A DNA stretch of 14,769 nucleotides, taken from contig JAQXFL010000159.1 in assembly GCA_029250345.1 (NCBI GenBank), positions 1 through 14,769 of the forward strand, read 5' to 3'. Under the pieces are notes generated by a model. The model saw nothing but the letters and a program-made list of their open reading frames with translations, searched no databases and was not told the origin of the DNA. The translations under genes were made by a program, and so were the position numbers. The stretch's first letter is position 1. Every line of letters starts with the position of its first letter. Source of the stretch: Candidatus Poseidoniaceae archaeon (GTDB lineage: Archaea; Thermoplasmatota; Poseidoniia; Poseidoniales; Poseidoniaceae). Of the stretch, positions 6,759-14,594 are shown in pieces.

Positions 6759-7316
6759 ATGAGTGATGCGAAAATACGAATCCTTGGCCTTTCCGGCGAG
6801 TACAGACCTACATCGAAAAGTGGAATGATGGTAAATCATGCACTTGAGTATGCGCGTTCCAAAGGAGCAGATGTGACCTTCTGGGATTGCAATGAAAAAC
6901 CATTACCATTCGTCGGCGAGGATGGCTGTTGGGACAACGCCAATGTCAAAGAATTCCAAGCACTGGCATCAGAGTCAGATGCATTCCTTGTTTGCTCCCC
7001 AGAATACCACGGCACAATGTCGGGTGTCATGAAGAACACCTTCGATTGGCTTTACGACAAGCATGTCGGCGGGAAAGCTTTCGGTCTAATGAGTACGCTG
7101 GGTGGTATTCAAAATGCAAACACACTCAATCATATGCGAATCATGCTGCGTTGGCTCCATGCATGGCCAGTTCCAGAACAGTTGTCTGTAGGTCATGTCA
7201 AGGATGCGTTTGATGATGATGGTCAATTTACGGACCCAAAAACCGTTGAACGCTTGCACGGCCTTGTAGACTCAGTTCTCCAATCAGCCGTGATGCTGAA
7301 CTCACGTGACGAGTGA
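6759..7316 (+). CDS. NADPH-dependent FMN reductase-family flavoprotein
   Basis: A 185-residue flavodoxin-fold protein of the NADPH_FMN_red family (azoreductase/chromate reductase/SsuE-like), which reduces FMN or uses bound FMN to reduce quinones, azo compounds or metals. The phosphate-binding loop LSGEYRPTSKS is at residues 11-21 and the flavin-binding motif SPEYHGTMSGVMKNTFDW at 80-97. Length is typical and the gene is complete. The true electron acceptor cannot be read from sequence. It is the first gene of a plus-strand cluster with an FGE-like protein and ArsC. The presence of an arsenate-type reductase nearby hints at redox or metal/oxidant stress, but that is inference. Confidence 0.9.
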   Translation: MSDAKIRILGLSGEYRPTSKSGMMVNHALEYARSKGADVTFWDCNEKPLPFVGEDGCWDNANVKEFQALASESDAFLVCSPEYHGTMSGVMKNTFDWLYDKHVGGKAFGLMSTLGGIQNANTLNHMRIMLRWLHAWPVPEQLSVGHVKDAFDDDGQFTDPKTVERLHGLVDSVLQSAVMLNSRDE

Positions 7317-7320
7317 TTCC

Positions 7321-8055
7321 ATGTCAGACACTCGCCCGTTCTTTGACGATGAGTACGGAGGTCGCTACCTTCTTGTTGAACCGGGAGAATTTGTGATGGG
7401 TGATGCAAAGGGGACCCGTTCGGAACAACCACCACATTCTGTATTCATTAGCGAGCCCTTCTTTTGCGGTGAACGACCTGTCACTCAGGCACATTGGCAG
7501 GCAATTATGGAGGTCAACCCTTCCTGCTTCACGGAGGGGTGGGCTGCTGGCCTTCGTCCAGTTGAACAAATATCTTGGGATGATGCGCAAGAGTTTACTT
7601 CCCGCCTTAACAAAGTTGACAACGGTACCGAACGCCTCGGATTTACAGGTGTTTGGCGATTACCAACCGAGTCTGAGTGGGAATATATGGCTAGAGCAGG
7701 CACAACATCGCGATGGTCGTTTGGAAACCGTGATAGTGATTTGAATGATTACGGTTGGCATGCAGGCAATGCAGGCGCTTCAACTCGAGAAGTCGGACAA
7801 AAGAAAGCAAATCCGTGGGGATTCCTCGATCTCCACGGTCAAGTGAGTGAATGGTGCCTGGACCATTTCACTCCGAATTATACTCAACATACCTCTCAGC
7901 AAGATGCTTTTGTTGGTGATTCTTTGCGACGAGTCCACAGAGGTGGCTCATGGTTCACAGAATCAGATTCTACTCGATGTTCGTCTCGGGGTTCGGCTTT
8001 ACACCATCAAAAATCAGACGGTATTGGATTACGGCTTGTTTGGCAACCACTTTAA
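7321..8055 (+). CDS. FGE-sulfatase (SUMF1) domain protein, non-canonical active site
   Basis: A 244-residue protein that is almost wholly a formylglycine-generating-enzyme-like domain. Family motifs are GEFVMGD (22-28), RPVTQAHWQAIM (52-63), WRLPTESEWEYMARAG (112-127), NPWGFLDLHGQVSEWCLD (164-181), RVHRGGSW (204-211) and SDGIGLRLV (232-240). By hand alignment the two copper-binding cysteines of true FGE (Cys336 and Cys341 in human SUMF1) are replaced; the only Cys nearby is Cys220 (TRCSSRG), which aligns elsewhere. No sulfatase gene is in the window. It is thus unlikely to make formylglycine, and its function is unknown; other family members act as hydroxylases, sulfoxide synthases or binding domains. 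The ATG is four bases after the upstream stop; a GTG at 7306 would overlap by 11 bases. Confidence 0.88.
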   Translation: MSDTRPFFDDEYGGRYLLVEPGEFVMGDAKGTRSEQPPHSVFISEPFFCGERPVTQAHWQAIMEVNPSCFTEGWAAGLRPVEQISWDDAQEFTSRLNKVDNGTERLGFTGVWRLPTESEWEYMARAGTTSRWSFGNRDSDLNDYGWHAGNAGASTREVGQKKANPWGFLDLHGQVSEWCLDHFTPNYTQHTSQQDAFVGDSLRRVHRGGSWFTESDSTRCSSRGSALHHQKSDGIGLRLVWQPL

Positions 8056-8077
8056 CGCCGAACCGGGAGGGGGCAGT

Positions 8078-8425
8078 ATGCCCGTCTTGTATCATAATCC
8101 GCGGTGTTCAAAATCACGACAAGCAGCTCAACTTTGCGCTGAATCGCCTCTCGATGTTGATATACATCTCTATCTTTTGCAGCCATTGGATTACGAAACA
8201 TTGCATTCGATGTTGTCTCGCCTTGATGGCGATATTGCTCAAGCGGTACGATGGAAGGATACAGGTCTCAAACTCATCGATACAACGAAAGTAGACCGTG
8301 GAAATGTTGAGTCAATTGCCCAGTTTTTGGCGGAACACGGGCAATACATGGAACGTCCATGGCTTGATGACGGCAAAGTTACGGTGATTGGTCGTCCTGT
8401 TGAACGATTGAACCGTCTCCTGTAA
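8078..8425 (+). CDS. arsC: ArsC-type arsenate reductase-family protein (glutaredoxin-dependent class)
   Basis: A 115-residue thioredoxin-fold protein of the ArsC/YfgD/Spx family. The N-terminal VLYHNPRCSKSRQ carries the catalytic cysteine at residue 10. Arg59 (VRWK), Arg93 (ERPWLDDG) and Arg106 (IGRPVE) match the oxyanion-binding arginines of E. coli ArsC in order and spacing. The likely reaction is arsenate to arsenite reduction with glutathione/glutaredoxin-like thiols, but YfgD-type relatives have unknown substrates and no arsenite pump gene is present here. The ATG has a strong GGGAGGGGG site five bases upstream and follows the FGE-like gene by 22 bases. Its last 47 bases overlap the converging PqqD-family gene. 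Confidence 0.9.
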   Translation: MPVLYHNPRCSKSRQAAQLCAESPLDVDIHLYLLQPLDYETLHSMLSRLDGDIAQAVRWKDTGLKLIDTTKVDRGNVESIAQFLAEHGQYMERPWLDDGKVTVIGRPVERLNRLL

Positions 8426-8933
8426 CTTTGGCACGTTCACGTTCCGACCTTGGTTTTATGTCATATCCTCGTCGTTCATCTGCATCTGCCAAAGTTTGAT
8501 GTTTTGGCGTTTTTCCGGGTGAAATAGACCATTTTCCGTTAAACGGTTCGCTGAGGAATGCCATGAGGTTTCGGGATTTGAGCGCATCAATACCTGAAGC
8601 AGTTCGATCGACGGGGGGTGCGATATCTTCGTTAAACGTCGCATCCATTGCAGCACACACCTCTTGAAAATTACGCGAGCCATCGCACAGTTCCCAAAGC
8701 ATGCTGTTCATTTTGTCCAGTGGCCTCCGGACTTCTCTTGGAGCGCGCATAACTTTTGCCAACATTCTTTCAAAACGGGTAAATCTCTTCTCAATGCGAA
8801 GCACGACCAACATTCCTGTTACACCTTCCTGCTCGATATGCGGACCCGGCTCTCCTGTCCGCGCCCACCACACTGGCAACCTGCAGGGGTATGCGCCAGC
8901 ATATCTGTGGTTATCACTGTCTGCAATCTCCAT
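8379..8933 (-). CDS. PqqD-family (RRE-like) protein
   Basis: A 184-residue protein with a PqqD-type winged-helix domain at about 41-130. It includes LVVLRIEKRFTRFERMLAK, the core line RRPLDKMNSMLWELCDGSRN (69-88) and the closing helix ending in NLMAFL. PqqD domains bind precursor peptides for modifying enzymes (RiPP recognition elements). This branch, with an RF-rich stretch before the core, is often stand-alone, so a role in PQQ synthesis is not implied. The first 35 residues and a charged C-terminus (about 140-184) have no recognised domain. It starts nine bases after the 59-residue membrane protein gene, with GAGGGG five bases before the ATG, and is likely the last gene of that operon. No radical SAM enzyme or other RiPP enzyme lies in the window. 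Confidence 0.75.
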   Translation of the reverse strand: MEIADSDNHRYAGAYPCRLPVWWARTGEPGPHIEQEGVTGMLVVLRIEKRFTRFERMLAKVMRAPREVRRPLDKMNSMLWELCDGSRNFQEVCAAMDATFNEDIAPPVDRTASGIDALKSRNLMAFLSEPFNGKWSISPGKTPKHQTLADADERRGYDIKPRSERERAKVTGDGSIVQQDDQSP

Positions 8934-8942
8934 TTCATCCCC

Positions 8943-9122
8943 TCAGAATTCGGTAAACGTCCACACAACCATAACAACCATTGCTGCCACTCCGGTAAAA
9001 GCGACCAGTCGAGTTTCTTCTAGGCGTTCTGTAAAGTTTCTTAGAAACCATGTACCAACACCACACGCAGCAATTACTGCCCACAGAAGGTACCATGCGG
9101 CAGGGTATGCGGCTGCCTCCAT
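8943..9122 (-). CDS. Small two-helix membrane protein
   Basis: A 59-residue protein beginning MEAAAYPAAWYLLWAV with two predicted membrane helices, about 9-27 and 39-56, joined by a short charged loop (RNFTERLEETR). The positive and negative loop residues suggest a hairpin in the membrane. I chose the ATG at 9122 because AAGGGGGT stands six bases upstream; the longer frame to 9206 would overlap the upstream gene and adds polar residues. It lies 26 bases after the large surface protein gene and nine before the PqqD-family gene, so the three are probably co-transcribed. I do not recognise a family; function unknown. Confidence 0.7.
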   Translation of the reverse strand: MEAAAYPAAWYLLWAVIAACGVGTWFLRNFTERLEETRLVAFTGVAAMVVMVVWTFTEF

Positions 9123-9148
9123 GTTACAACCCCCTTGTTCTGTAGTTG

Positions 9149-12100
9149 TTACTGTTTCGCATCGAGGTACTGCTGACCATAATACTGCCATTGTTCCATT
9201 GTCCAATCCGGTGGTAATCCTTCGGGCGGCAATTCTGGGCCTACACTCAATGCAGAAGCAGAAATTGATACTTGGGTCGAAGTTGAGATTGGTGGTCCGC
9301 GAGAAACTTCCTCATTCAGCATTTCAGGTATTTCCTTCTGAATGTGTTCAAATTCATCCACCTCATTGTTGTGTGTTCGTTTACGCAATAAGAGTGTCAA
9401 CAGTATGCCAACAAACAGGAATCCCGCAATTGATGTTGCCAACACTTCAGCATCAACGGAAAATTGGTCAGCTCTGGCGATTTGGAATTCAAATGTTTGT
9501 TCATCGTTCCAAACCAGTATTCCATCATCTGAAACTACAGAGAATGCTAATGTTCCATCTGTTGGGCCGTCCAACCGATGAAGTTCACAACGGACATCTG
9601 TTGTTTGTAGGGTCATGTGGCCTGGTTCAAACGCAAATGTACGTCCCGTTTCGTTCAGTAAGAGGCCAAGGCATACAATTTGCCATCCATCTGGCTTGGA
9701 AATCTCGAGGTGGAAGGCTTCAGTTCGACTTGAGGCGGAAGAAAGATTCACCCAAAATGACACAGGAATACCGGATATTTGGGTATCGTTTGATTTTTGG
9801 CTTAATTCTACATCGAGGTCGCGTTGTGAATCGACGAGAATTAAAGTATCATGGATTAATTCATAGGGGCTGCCATCGCCTGTATCGCCGGCTATGACAT
9901 CGAAACTTACCACGATTCTGCTGTTGAGTTTCATAGATTCTGGAATCAAAACATAGACAGTAATATTCATTTCTTGCCCTGGCGCCATTGTGAGTATACT
10001 CAATTCGTTCAATGGCCTCGATGCTCCAGAGTCTCCAATGCTTAGGAAGCTGAACAGTTCATCATTTGGTGGAGATGATGAAACACTTGCCATAATTTTG
10101 AACGAATCATCAACAGCATTACCTATATTCATAACAGAGATACTGACTGAAGCTGTTCCACCCACTGCAGCAGTTGTTTCTGAAATATTGGACACGATTA
10201 TCGGGATTCGAACAGAAGCGGTTATCGCATCAAATTCGATCGAGTTGTCGTCTTCCCATGAATCAGCAAGCCCATCACTGCTGTCGACGCGGAATGAGAG
10301 CGTATGTATTTCACTGGCGCGTTCTTCGCTCGGCAGTACTATCATAATTTCAACACTGACTTTGTCTTCGTCATCGTATGGAGCAGACAGTGCGATTGGG
10401 CCCGTGTGGTTCATGCCTCCGATGCGTAACCACCATGTCCAAGAGTTGGGTAGTGAGTCGGTTGAAATGACGGCATTAACCGGTCCATTGCCGTTATTCT
10501 CTACTTCGAGTGTCACTTTCACCGGAACGCCCGGCTTGAGTTTCATCGGTGATTCGATAAGTGTTAAGCTCAAATCACTCACCGTTCGAACTGTAATTCC
10601 ATTGAATTCACTGCCTTCAAAGTTCATTCCGCTTCGCTGAGATGTTATTGAGGGAGTGATGGACGGTGCACTGTCTCCTGCTTGAGCGGTGCTGGGTGAT
10701 GTAATATCAATTCGAAATGTAGTCATAGACTCACTGTTTACTACAGCCGCCTGAGTAGGCGGCGATTCAATAACCCAGTTTCCTTGGTTCGTGTACGAGA
10801 GGTCGATGGAAAATATATCTTGCCGACTTGCATTGTTCCATATAGTATACTCAAGAGTAACTGTGCCACCGGCGTCAACTACCCAGTCACGGTTCAATTG
10901 GTCAAACGTCATCCCTACTTCCGCATCGCTTACCATCGATGCCGAAACATCAATGGTTTGCGTATGGATGCGCATTGAACTGTTCTGTGAAGTGGCCGTC
11001 AAGGTGAATTCAAACATTGAATCTGGAATGGCATTTTGCGGCACTGTCAGGAGGAAATCAACGTGAACGGGGGTGTCTGGTCGGACAAGAACATCCTCAC
11101 TTTGCGTCCATCCAAAGTTTACACTCCAGCCGCTTCCTAAGTTTGAATCTCCAATGTCCAACTCAAAAACATCTGTTGCATCACCTTTGTTTTGTACTTC
11201 TACGGAAAAGGCACAAGAACTGCCCGGTGGGCATGTGGGGGAAAACTCGGGCTGAACCACATATGGTTCACGATCTGGCATCACTTGAAATTGCATTGGG
11301 AGGGTCGTATTGACTGTCGAATATTGGCTCGATACTCCAACAAACGTCATTTGCGAAAATCCGGAAGTTGCATTCACATCTGGCTTGATCTTAATATCAA
11401 TCAGTTTCGATTGCCCGGGTGAGAGCAGTACACCAGATTCTTCATTGATTGAAACGCCATTTGGGTTCGAATAATACACTTCCCAGTCCACTGGTAATCC
11501 AACAATTTGGGGTAGGACTGAATCTGAAATATTACCATCGTTCGTCACTTCAACGCGTACAGTACCCCATTGCCCGGGGGTTGAACCGAGTGTCGAGACG
11601 CCATTTGATGCGAGAGAATATTCCTCTGGCCGTACTTTCTGGTCGTATACAAATACCAACTCATCCAAATAATATCCAATGTCAGTAATCGATGCATCGG
11701 ATTCGAACAAAAATCTGAACTGGGTTTGAGAATGATAGTGTTCCTGAGGGACTGGAATCAATGGCGAAATAACGCCTCCATCGTTCACTGAAAATGTTCG
11801 ATAATCTTGCCCGTCAGCGAAACTTTGGTCGACCGTACCCTGAACCGTCGTTAGGTCAAACCATCCACCTGCGACGGTTTTAACTTGAACTTTCAGTCGG
11901 TCATTGGTAGCAGCACTGCCCGTGTAGAAAAAACTCAGACCGTTGGTACGTGTCGGGCTGGATACAGCATCAGACATATCCATTACAGGAGTCGTAAGGG
12001 TTGTTGCTAAATTGTTCGAATACGATGAAGATTGGCCGTCTCCTACATGGCAACTGCTGCCCATTGAGAGGCCAGTATCTGTGCTGATGCCCCATTCGGC

Positions 12101-12685
12101 ATCTGCTGTCCAACCTGACAGTGAGTCACAGTTGAAGTAAGAACGGGCAACTGTGAACGTCGAAGTATACGCGTCATTCATCGGTTCATCGTCAACAACC
12201 GTGGATGTAGCACGAACGATGAGGGTATGGTTTCCTGAATATGTCGGAGTGAATGTTTTGGTAATAGAGTTCGAATTGCCTCCAGCCAAGGAAGACAACT
12301 GCAACGTGTAGTTGACGGTTTCAAATTGCGCATACTCGTTATGCAGGACCTGAATGTTCACGTCGATGGTTCCGGAACTTGCAGTGCCTTTATTCTCCAC
12401 GAGTGCTTCAAGCAGTATAGGTACATTGACCACTGCATCAACGACATACAGTGTTTGTGGACGATTGAATCCGATGATGGGATAGTTCGATGAAAACATT
12501 CGGTATTGTTCTTCGTCGCTTGATGTGGTGTACGAAAAGGAAACTTCCGATACAGTTACATCGACACCGGTTGCTTTGCTCGATGATTCAGTTGGAGCCA
12601 CAAGGCTAAATTCAATTGCACCTTCATGTGGAATGTTGCCACCAATGAAGAGCAGCAAAATCAAACATGCGAGTGTTCTCTTCAT
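9149..12685 (-). CDS. Large exported, membrane-anchored surface protein with Ig-like/NEW3-type repeats
   Basis: A protein of about 1178 residues with an N-terminal signal segment (MKRTLACLILLLFIGG), a long extracellular region, a membrane helix at about 1081-1100, a basic stop (RKR) and a ~75-residue cytoplasmic tail ending in GLPPDWTMEQWQYYGQQYLD. The first extracellular part (~85-180) looks like a CARDB-type beta-sandwich. About 186-350 resembles a MAM/jelly-roll-like domain (SYFNCDSLSGWTADAEWGIS). The rest has serial Ig-like/NEW3-type units with phrases such as VEVTNDGNISD, VEVQNKGDATDVF and VEVENNGNGPVNA. Many Asn-X-Ser/Thr sites suggest N-glycosylation. No protease or hydrolase motif was seen; adhesion or substrate binding is likely. 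The ATG at 12685 fits the signal peptide and TATA box; a TTG at 12712 is rejected. Confidence 0.88.
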   Translation of the reverse strand: MKRTLACLILLLFIGGNIPHEGAIEFSLVAPTESSSKATGVDVTVSEVSFSYTTSSDEEQYRMFSSNYPIIGFNRPQTLYVVDAVVNVPILLEALVENKGTASSGTIDVNIQVLHNEYAQFETVNYTLQLSSLAGGNSNSITKTFTPTYSGNHTLIVRATSTVVDDEPMNDAYTSTFTVARSYFNCDSLSGWTADAEWGISTDTGLSMGSSCHVGDGQSSSYSNNLATTLTTPVMDMSDAVSSPTRTNGLSFFYTGSAATNDRLKVQVKTVAGGWFDLTTVQGTVDQSFADGQDYRTFSVNDGGVISPLIPVPQEHYHSQTQFRFLFESDASITDIGYYLDELVFVYDQKVRPEEYSLASNGVSTLGSTPGQWGTVRVEVTNDGNISDSVLPQIVGLPVDWEVYYSNPNGVSINEESGVLLSPGQSKLIDIKIKPDVNATSGFSQMTFVGVSSQYSTVNTTLPMQFQVMPDREPYVVQPEFSPTCPPGSSCAFSVEVQNKGDATDVFELDIGDSNLGSGWSVNFGWTQSEDVLVRPDTPVHVDFLLTVPQNAIPDSMFEFTLTATSQNSSMRIHTQTIDVSASMVSDAEVGMTFDQLNRDWVVDAGGTVTLEYTIWNNASRQDIFSIDLSYTNQGNWVIESPPTQAAVVNSESMTTFRIDITSPSTAQAGDSAPSITPSITSQRSGMNFEGSEFNGITVRTVSDLSLTLIESPMKLKPGVPVKVTLEVENNGNGPVNAVISTDSLPNSWTWWLRIGGMNHTGPIALSAPYDDEDKVSVEIMIVLPSEERASEIHTLSFRVDSSDGLADSWEDDNSIEFDAITASVRIPIIVSNISETTAAVGGTASVSISVMNIGNAVDDSFKIMASVSSSPPNDELFSFLSIGDSGASRPLNELSILTMAPGQEMNITVYVLIPESMKLNSRIVVSFDVIAGDTGDGSPYELIHDTLILVDSQRDLDVELSQKSNDTQISGIPVSFWVNLSSASSRTEAFHLEISKPDGWQIVCLGLLLNETGRTFAFEPGHMTLQTTDVRCELHRLDGPTDGTLAFSVVSDDGILVWNDEQTFEFQIARADQFSVDAEVLATSIAGFLFVGILLTLLLRKRTHNNEVDEFEHIQKEIPEMLNEEVSRGPPISTSTQVSISASALSVGPELPPEGLPPDWTMEQWQYYGQQYLDAKQ

Positions 12686-12710
12686 CGGGCTCAAAGCCAA
12701 ATAATCCTTC

Positions 12711-12719
12711 AATATATAT
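12711..12719 (-). promoter_or_regulatory. TATA box for the large surface protein operon
   Basis: On the minus strand ATATATATT is centred about 30 bases upstream of the ATG at 12685, giving a predicted transcription start within about five bases of the start codon. No Shine-Dalgarno site precedes the ATG, in agreement with a nearly leaderless mRNA. It lies in the 53-base gap after the upstream 271-residue gene, so the surface protein has its own promoter. Confidence 0.6.
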
Positions 12720-12738
12720 GAGGGAATTGGGTGTCAAA

Positions 12739-13554
12739 TTAGGAGTTTTCGAGGGATTCGACGACTTGTTGCTCAGAGCTTTCGAGTTTAACTCGGTCTT
12801 TCTTCTCCTTGGCCTTTGCAGCGAAATAAACCGTGAATGAAGGAACAAGTACCATTGAGAAACAACCGATTACCGCCGCCAGTGCCCACAAAAACTCGGT
12901 TCCAGCATCAACTGAAAATACTGCAATGGTGTCAAATTCTTCATTGACGGTGATGAGAGTGATGTCTGGTGATGTGAGGCGTTCACCGAGTTCAACAATC
13001 TCTATGCGAATCGTTGATGGAACGTGGTTGTATTCAACTAATTCTCGAGCTTTTAAGGTGGCTTCCTCGATGTTAGCACCATACACTGTACCGTTGTTCC
13101 TGCGCGCTGGGTCGTAGGAAGTGAGTGCATTGATACGTACAGTGTCCCCATCTGAGTTGACTTCGTGGGTCGAGTTTTTCTGGCACTGTTCGGCACAACT
13201 GAATGCTTGATCCGATTCAACGCCAAGCAGACGGTGGCTGTATAGCCCGGCTGCGTTGATGAGCCGAACCTTCGAATTATCGGAAAGGTCCGTGGCAGTG
13301 AGATACACCCAAGTCAGGTTGGAACTGTTTGCTGGAATGTCCCATGCCCAAGTGGTTGTGTTCGATGACTCTTGGTAGATGCGAGTTGGTTCGTTGATGG
13401 CGTGGTCGGTTTCTTCCGCATCGGTGGTGTAGAGGTAATACGATGGCGACACAGTTGCGCCGTAAACAGCGTACGAGAGGAGTAAAATGAGCGTAATGGA
13501 CAGCCCCATGAGGGTGCGTAAAAGGTTAGGGTTCTGCGCCAGAGCCTTCTTCAT
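12739..13554 (-). CDS. Membrane protein with helix at each end and an extracellular domain
   Basis: A 271-residue protein with a membrane helix at about 15-33, an outside domain of about 185 residues, a second helix at about 221-244 and a charged cytoplasmic tail rich in Lys/Glu/Gln/Ser. Both termini are expected inside. The outer domain has several N-glycosylation sequons (NTT, NSS, NLT, NST, NGT) and a close Cys pair in FSCAEQC that could form a disulfide. I chose the ATG at 13554 with AGGTG nearby; a GTG at 13561 is the alternative. I do not recognise the family. It is divergent from rps19e across 148 bases and lies just upstream of the large surface protein gene, so a joint cell-envelope role is possible but unproven. 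Confidence 0.78.
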   Translation of the reverse strand: MKKALAQNPNLLRTLMGLSITLILLLSYAVYGATVSPSYYLYTTDAEETDHAINEPTRIYQESSNTTTWAWDIPANSSNLTWVYLTATDLSDNSKVRLINAAGLYSHRLLGVESDQAFSCAEQCQKNSTHEVNSDGDTVRINALTSYDPARRNNGTVYGANIEEATLKARELVEYNHVPSTIRIEIVELGERLTSPDITLITVNEEFDTIAVFSVDAGTEFLWALAAVIGCFSMVLVPSFTVYFAAKAKEKKDRVKLESSEQQVVESLENS

Positions 13555-13658
13555 CAATAGCACCTAATTGGCACTCCAACTTGAACCCTTGTTCGCCGCA
13601 TTTTTCGTTTGACGGCGTAGAAATGAACTGGTTCTGATGGCGTGCTCCACCCGTTCTC

Positions 13659-13668
13659 TTCATATAGG
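13659..13668 (+). promoter_or_regulatory. TATA-like box for the rps19e ribosomal operon
   Basis: TTCATATAGG is centred about 39 bases upstream of the rps19e ATG, predicting a start of transcription near 13689 and a leader of about 14 bases. A weak GGTG site (about 13692-13695) would fit in that leader. Similar in sequence to the box proposed ahead of iscA. Confidence 0.5.
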
Positions 13669-13702
13669 GGAGTTCGGTCGGCAAATTGCTCGGTGTCTTA
13701 TC

Positions 13703-14197
13703 ATGACGACTCTTTACGATATACCCGCTGAAATCCTCAACCCAGCTCTTGCAGCGCGACTAGAAGAAACAAAGAGCGTTTCAACGCCAGAATGGGCAGA
13801 ATTTGTCAAAACTGGCGCTGACCGTGAACGCCCTCCATCCCAAACCAACTGGTGGTTCCTACGCTCTGCGGCCATCATGCGAAAGGTTGCCCGTGAAGGT
13901 CCAGTCGGTGTGACACACCTCGCCCAAGCATTTGGCGGACGAAAGGACAACGGTGCAGGACCAAACACACCTGGTGTTGCATCCCGCCACATCATCCGCA
14001 CCTCTCTTCAACAACTCGAAGACTCCGGCCTTGTCGAAAAAGTACCTGGTCGAGTCGTCGAAGACGAGAACGGCGATTCCCTTCAACTCTACAAGGGACG
14101 TCAAATCACTGCTGCCGGTCACAAAATGATTGATGGCGTCGCTCACGAGTGCCGACCTGCAGCTGAAGAACAATACCCAGGACTTTCCAAGTACTGA
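13703..14197 (+). CDS. rps19e: 30S ribosomal protein S19e
   Basis: A 164-residue archaeal/eukaryotic-type small-subunit ribosomal protein with a winged-helix fold. Recognisable features are the N-terminal TLYDIPAEILNPALAARLEE, PPSQTNWWFLRSAAIMRKVA (44-63), the GPVGVTHLAQAFGGRKDNG segment and the C-terminal recognition part ending in RQITAAGHKMIDGVAHE. Length is slightly more than the ~150 typical of archaea. The ATG at 13703 gives the expected family N-terminus; the longer frame from 13637 crosses the TATA box and is rejected. It starts the cluster rps19e-pdcd5-rpl39e-rpl31e, a conserved archaeal order. Confidence 0.97.
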   Translation: MTTLYDIPAEILNPALAARLEETKSVSTPEWAEFVKTGADRERPPSQTNWWFLRSAAIMRKVAREGPVGVTHLAQAFGGRKDNGAGPNTPGVASRHIIRTSLQQLEDSGLVEKVPGRVVEDENGDSLQLYKGRQITAAGHKMIDGVAHECRPAAEEQYPGLSKY

Positions 14198-14220
14198 AGG
14201 GCGTGAAAGAGGTGGCAAGC

Positions 14221-14580
14221 ATGGTATCAACTCAAGATGACGAGTTGAATCATATTCGCGAACAGCGACGACTCGCCCTTCAAAAGCAACTTGAACAGCA
14301 AGCAGCAAAACAAGCCGATGCTGAAGTCAAAGCCCACGAAGCTCAGCGAATTTCCCAAGGCTTGGATGCGGCGATGAAGAAGTTGCTTTCTCCAGAAGCA
14401 CGCTCACGACTCTCCACCATTTCCATGGCTACACCAGAGCGTGCTGAAATGATCAAACAATCAATCGTCCAACTCCACGGCCAAGGGAAAATCACATCCC
14501 TCATGACCGATGAGCAATTGAAACAATTGCTCCAATCACAATCCAAGAGCCGCCGTAGTGCGTCCATCCGAAGAATCTGA
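14221..14580 (+). CDS. PDCD5-family DNA-binding protein
   Basis: A 119-residue member of the archaeal PDCD5/TFAR19-related family (YMR074c/MTH1615-like), a small helical-bundle protein reported to bind DNA and conserved next to rps19e and rpl39e. It has a charged N-terminal coiled helix rich in Gln/Arg (REQRRLALQKQLEQQAAK) and the core line LLSPEARSRLSTISMATPERAEMIKQSIVQLHGQGK at about 54-90, including the family's PE(A)R(A/S)RL motif, followed by a short basic end. The ATG at 14221 is preceded by GAGGTG at about six bases; a GTG at 14203 is the longer option. It lies 23 bases after rps19e. The exact cellular role in archaea is not settled. Confidence 0.93.
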   Translation: MVSTQDDELNHIREQRRLALQKQLEQQAAKQADAEVKAHEAQRISQGLDAAMKKLLSPEARSRLSTISMATPERAEMIKQSIVQLHGQGKITSLMTDEQLKQLLQSQSKSRRSASIRRI

Positions 14581-14594
14581 AAAGGTGCTCGAAC

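Noticed and set aside
8379..8933. A true PQQ biosynthesis gene
   Set aside because: Only the PqqD-like domain is present; no PqqA, PqqC or PqqE-like gene is in the window, and stand-alone PqqD-family proteins are common.
8701..9897. A 398-residue plus-strand open frame across the PqqD-family, small membrane protein and surface protein genes
   Set aside because: Its product has no recognisable domain and is rich in residues typical of antisense reading (His, Arg, Pro, Ser). The minus-strand genes beneath it have good starts, domains and membrane segments.
9990..10640. A 216-residue plus-strand open frame inside the surface protein gene
   Set aside because: It is antisense to the conserved Ig-like/NEW3-type repeats. 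Its Ser/Thr/Ile-rich product mirrors the opposite strand and has no ribosome-binding site.
13594..13617. CGCCG...CGGCG inverted repeat with a T-rich loop between the 271-residue gene and rps19e
   Set aside because: The arms are only five bases with a 14-base loop, and no gene reads into it that would need a terminator; it is likely chance.
13859..14308. A 149-residue minus-strand open frame over rps19e and pdcd5
   Set aside because: Both plus-strand genes are clear conserved proteins in a conserved order; the antisense product has no family resemblance.
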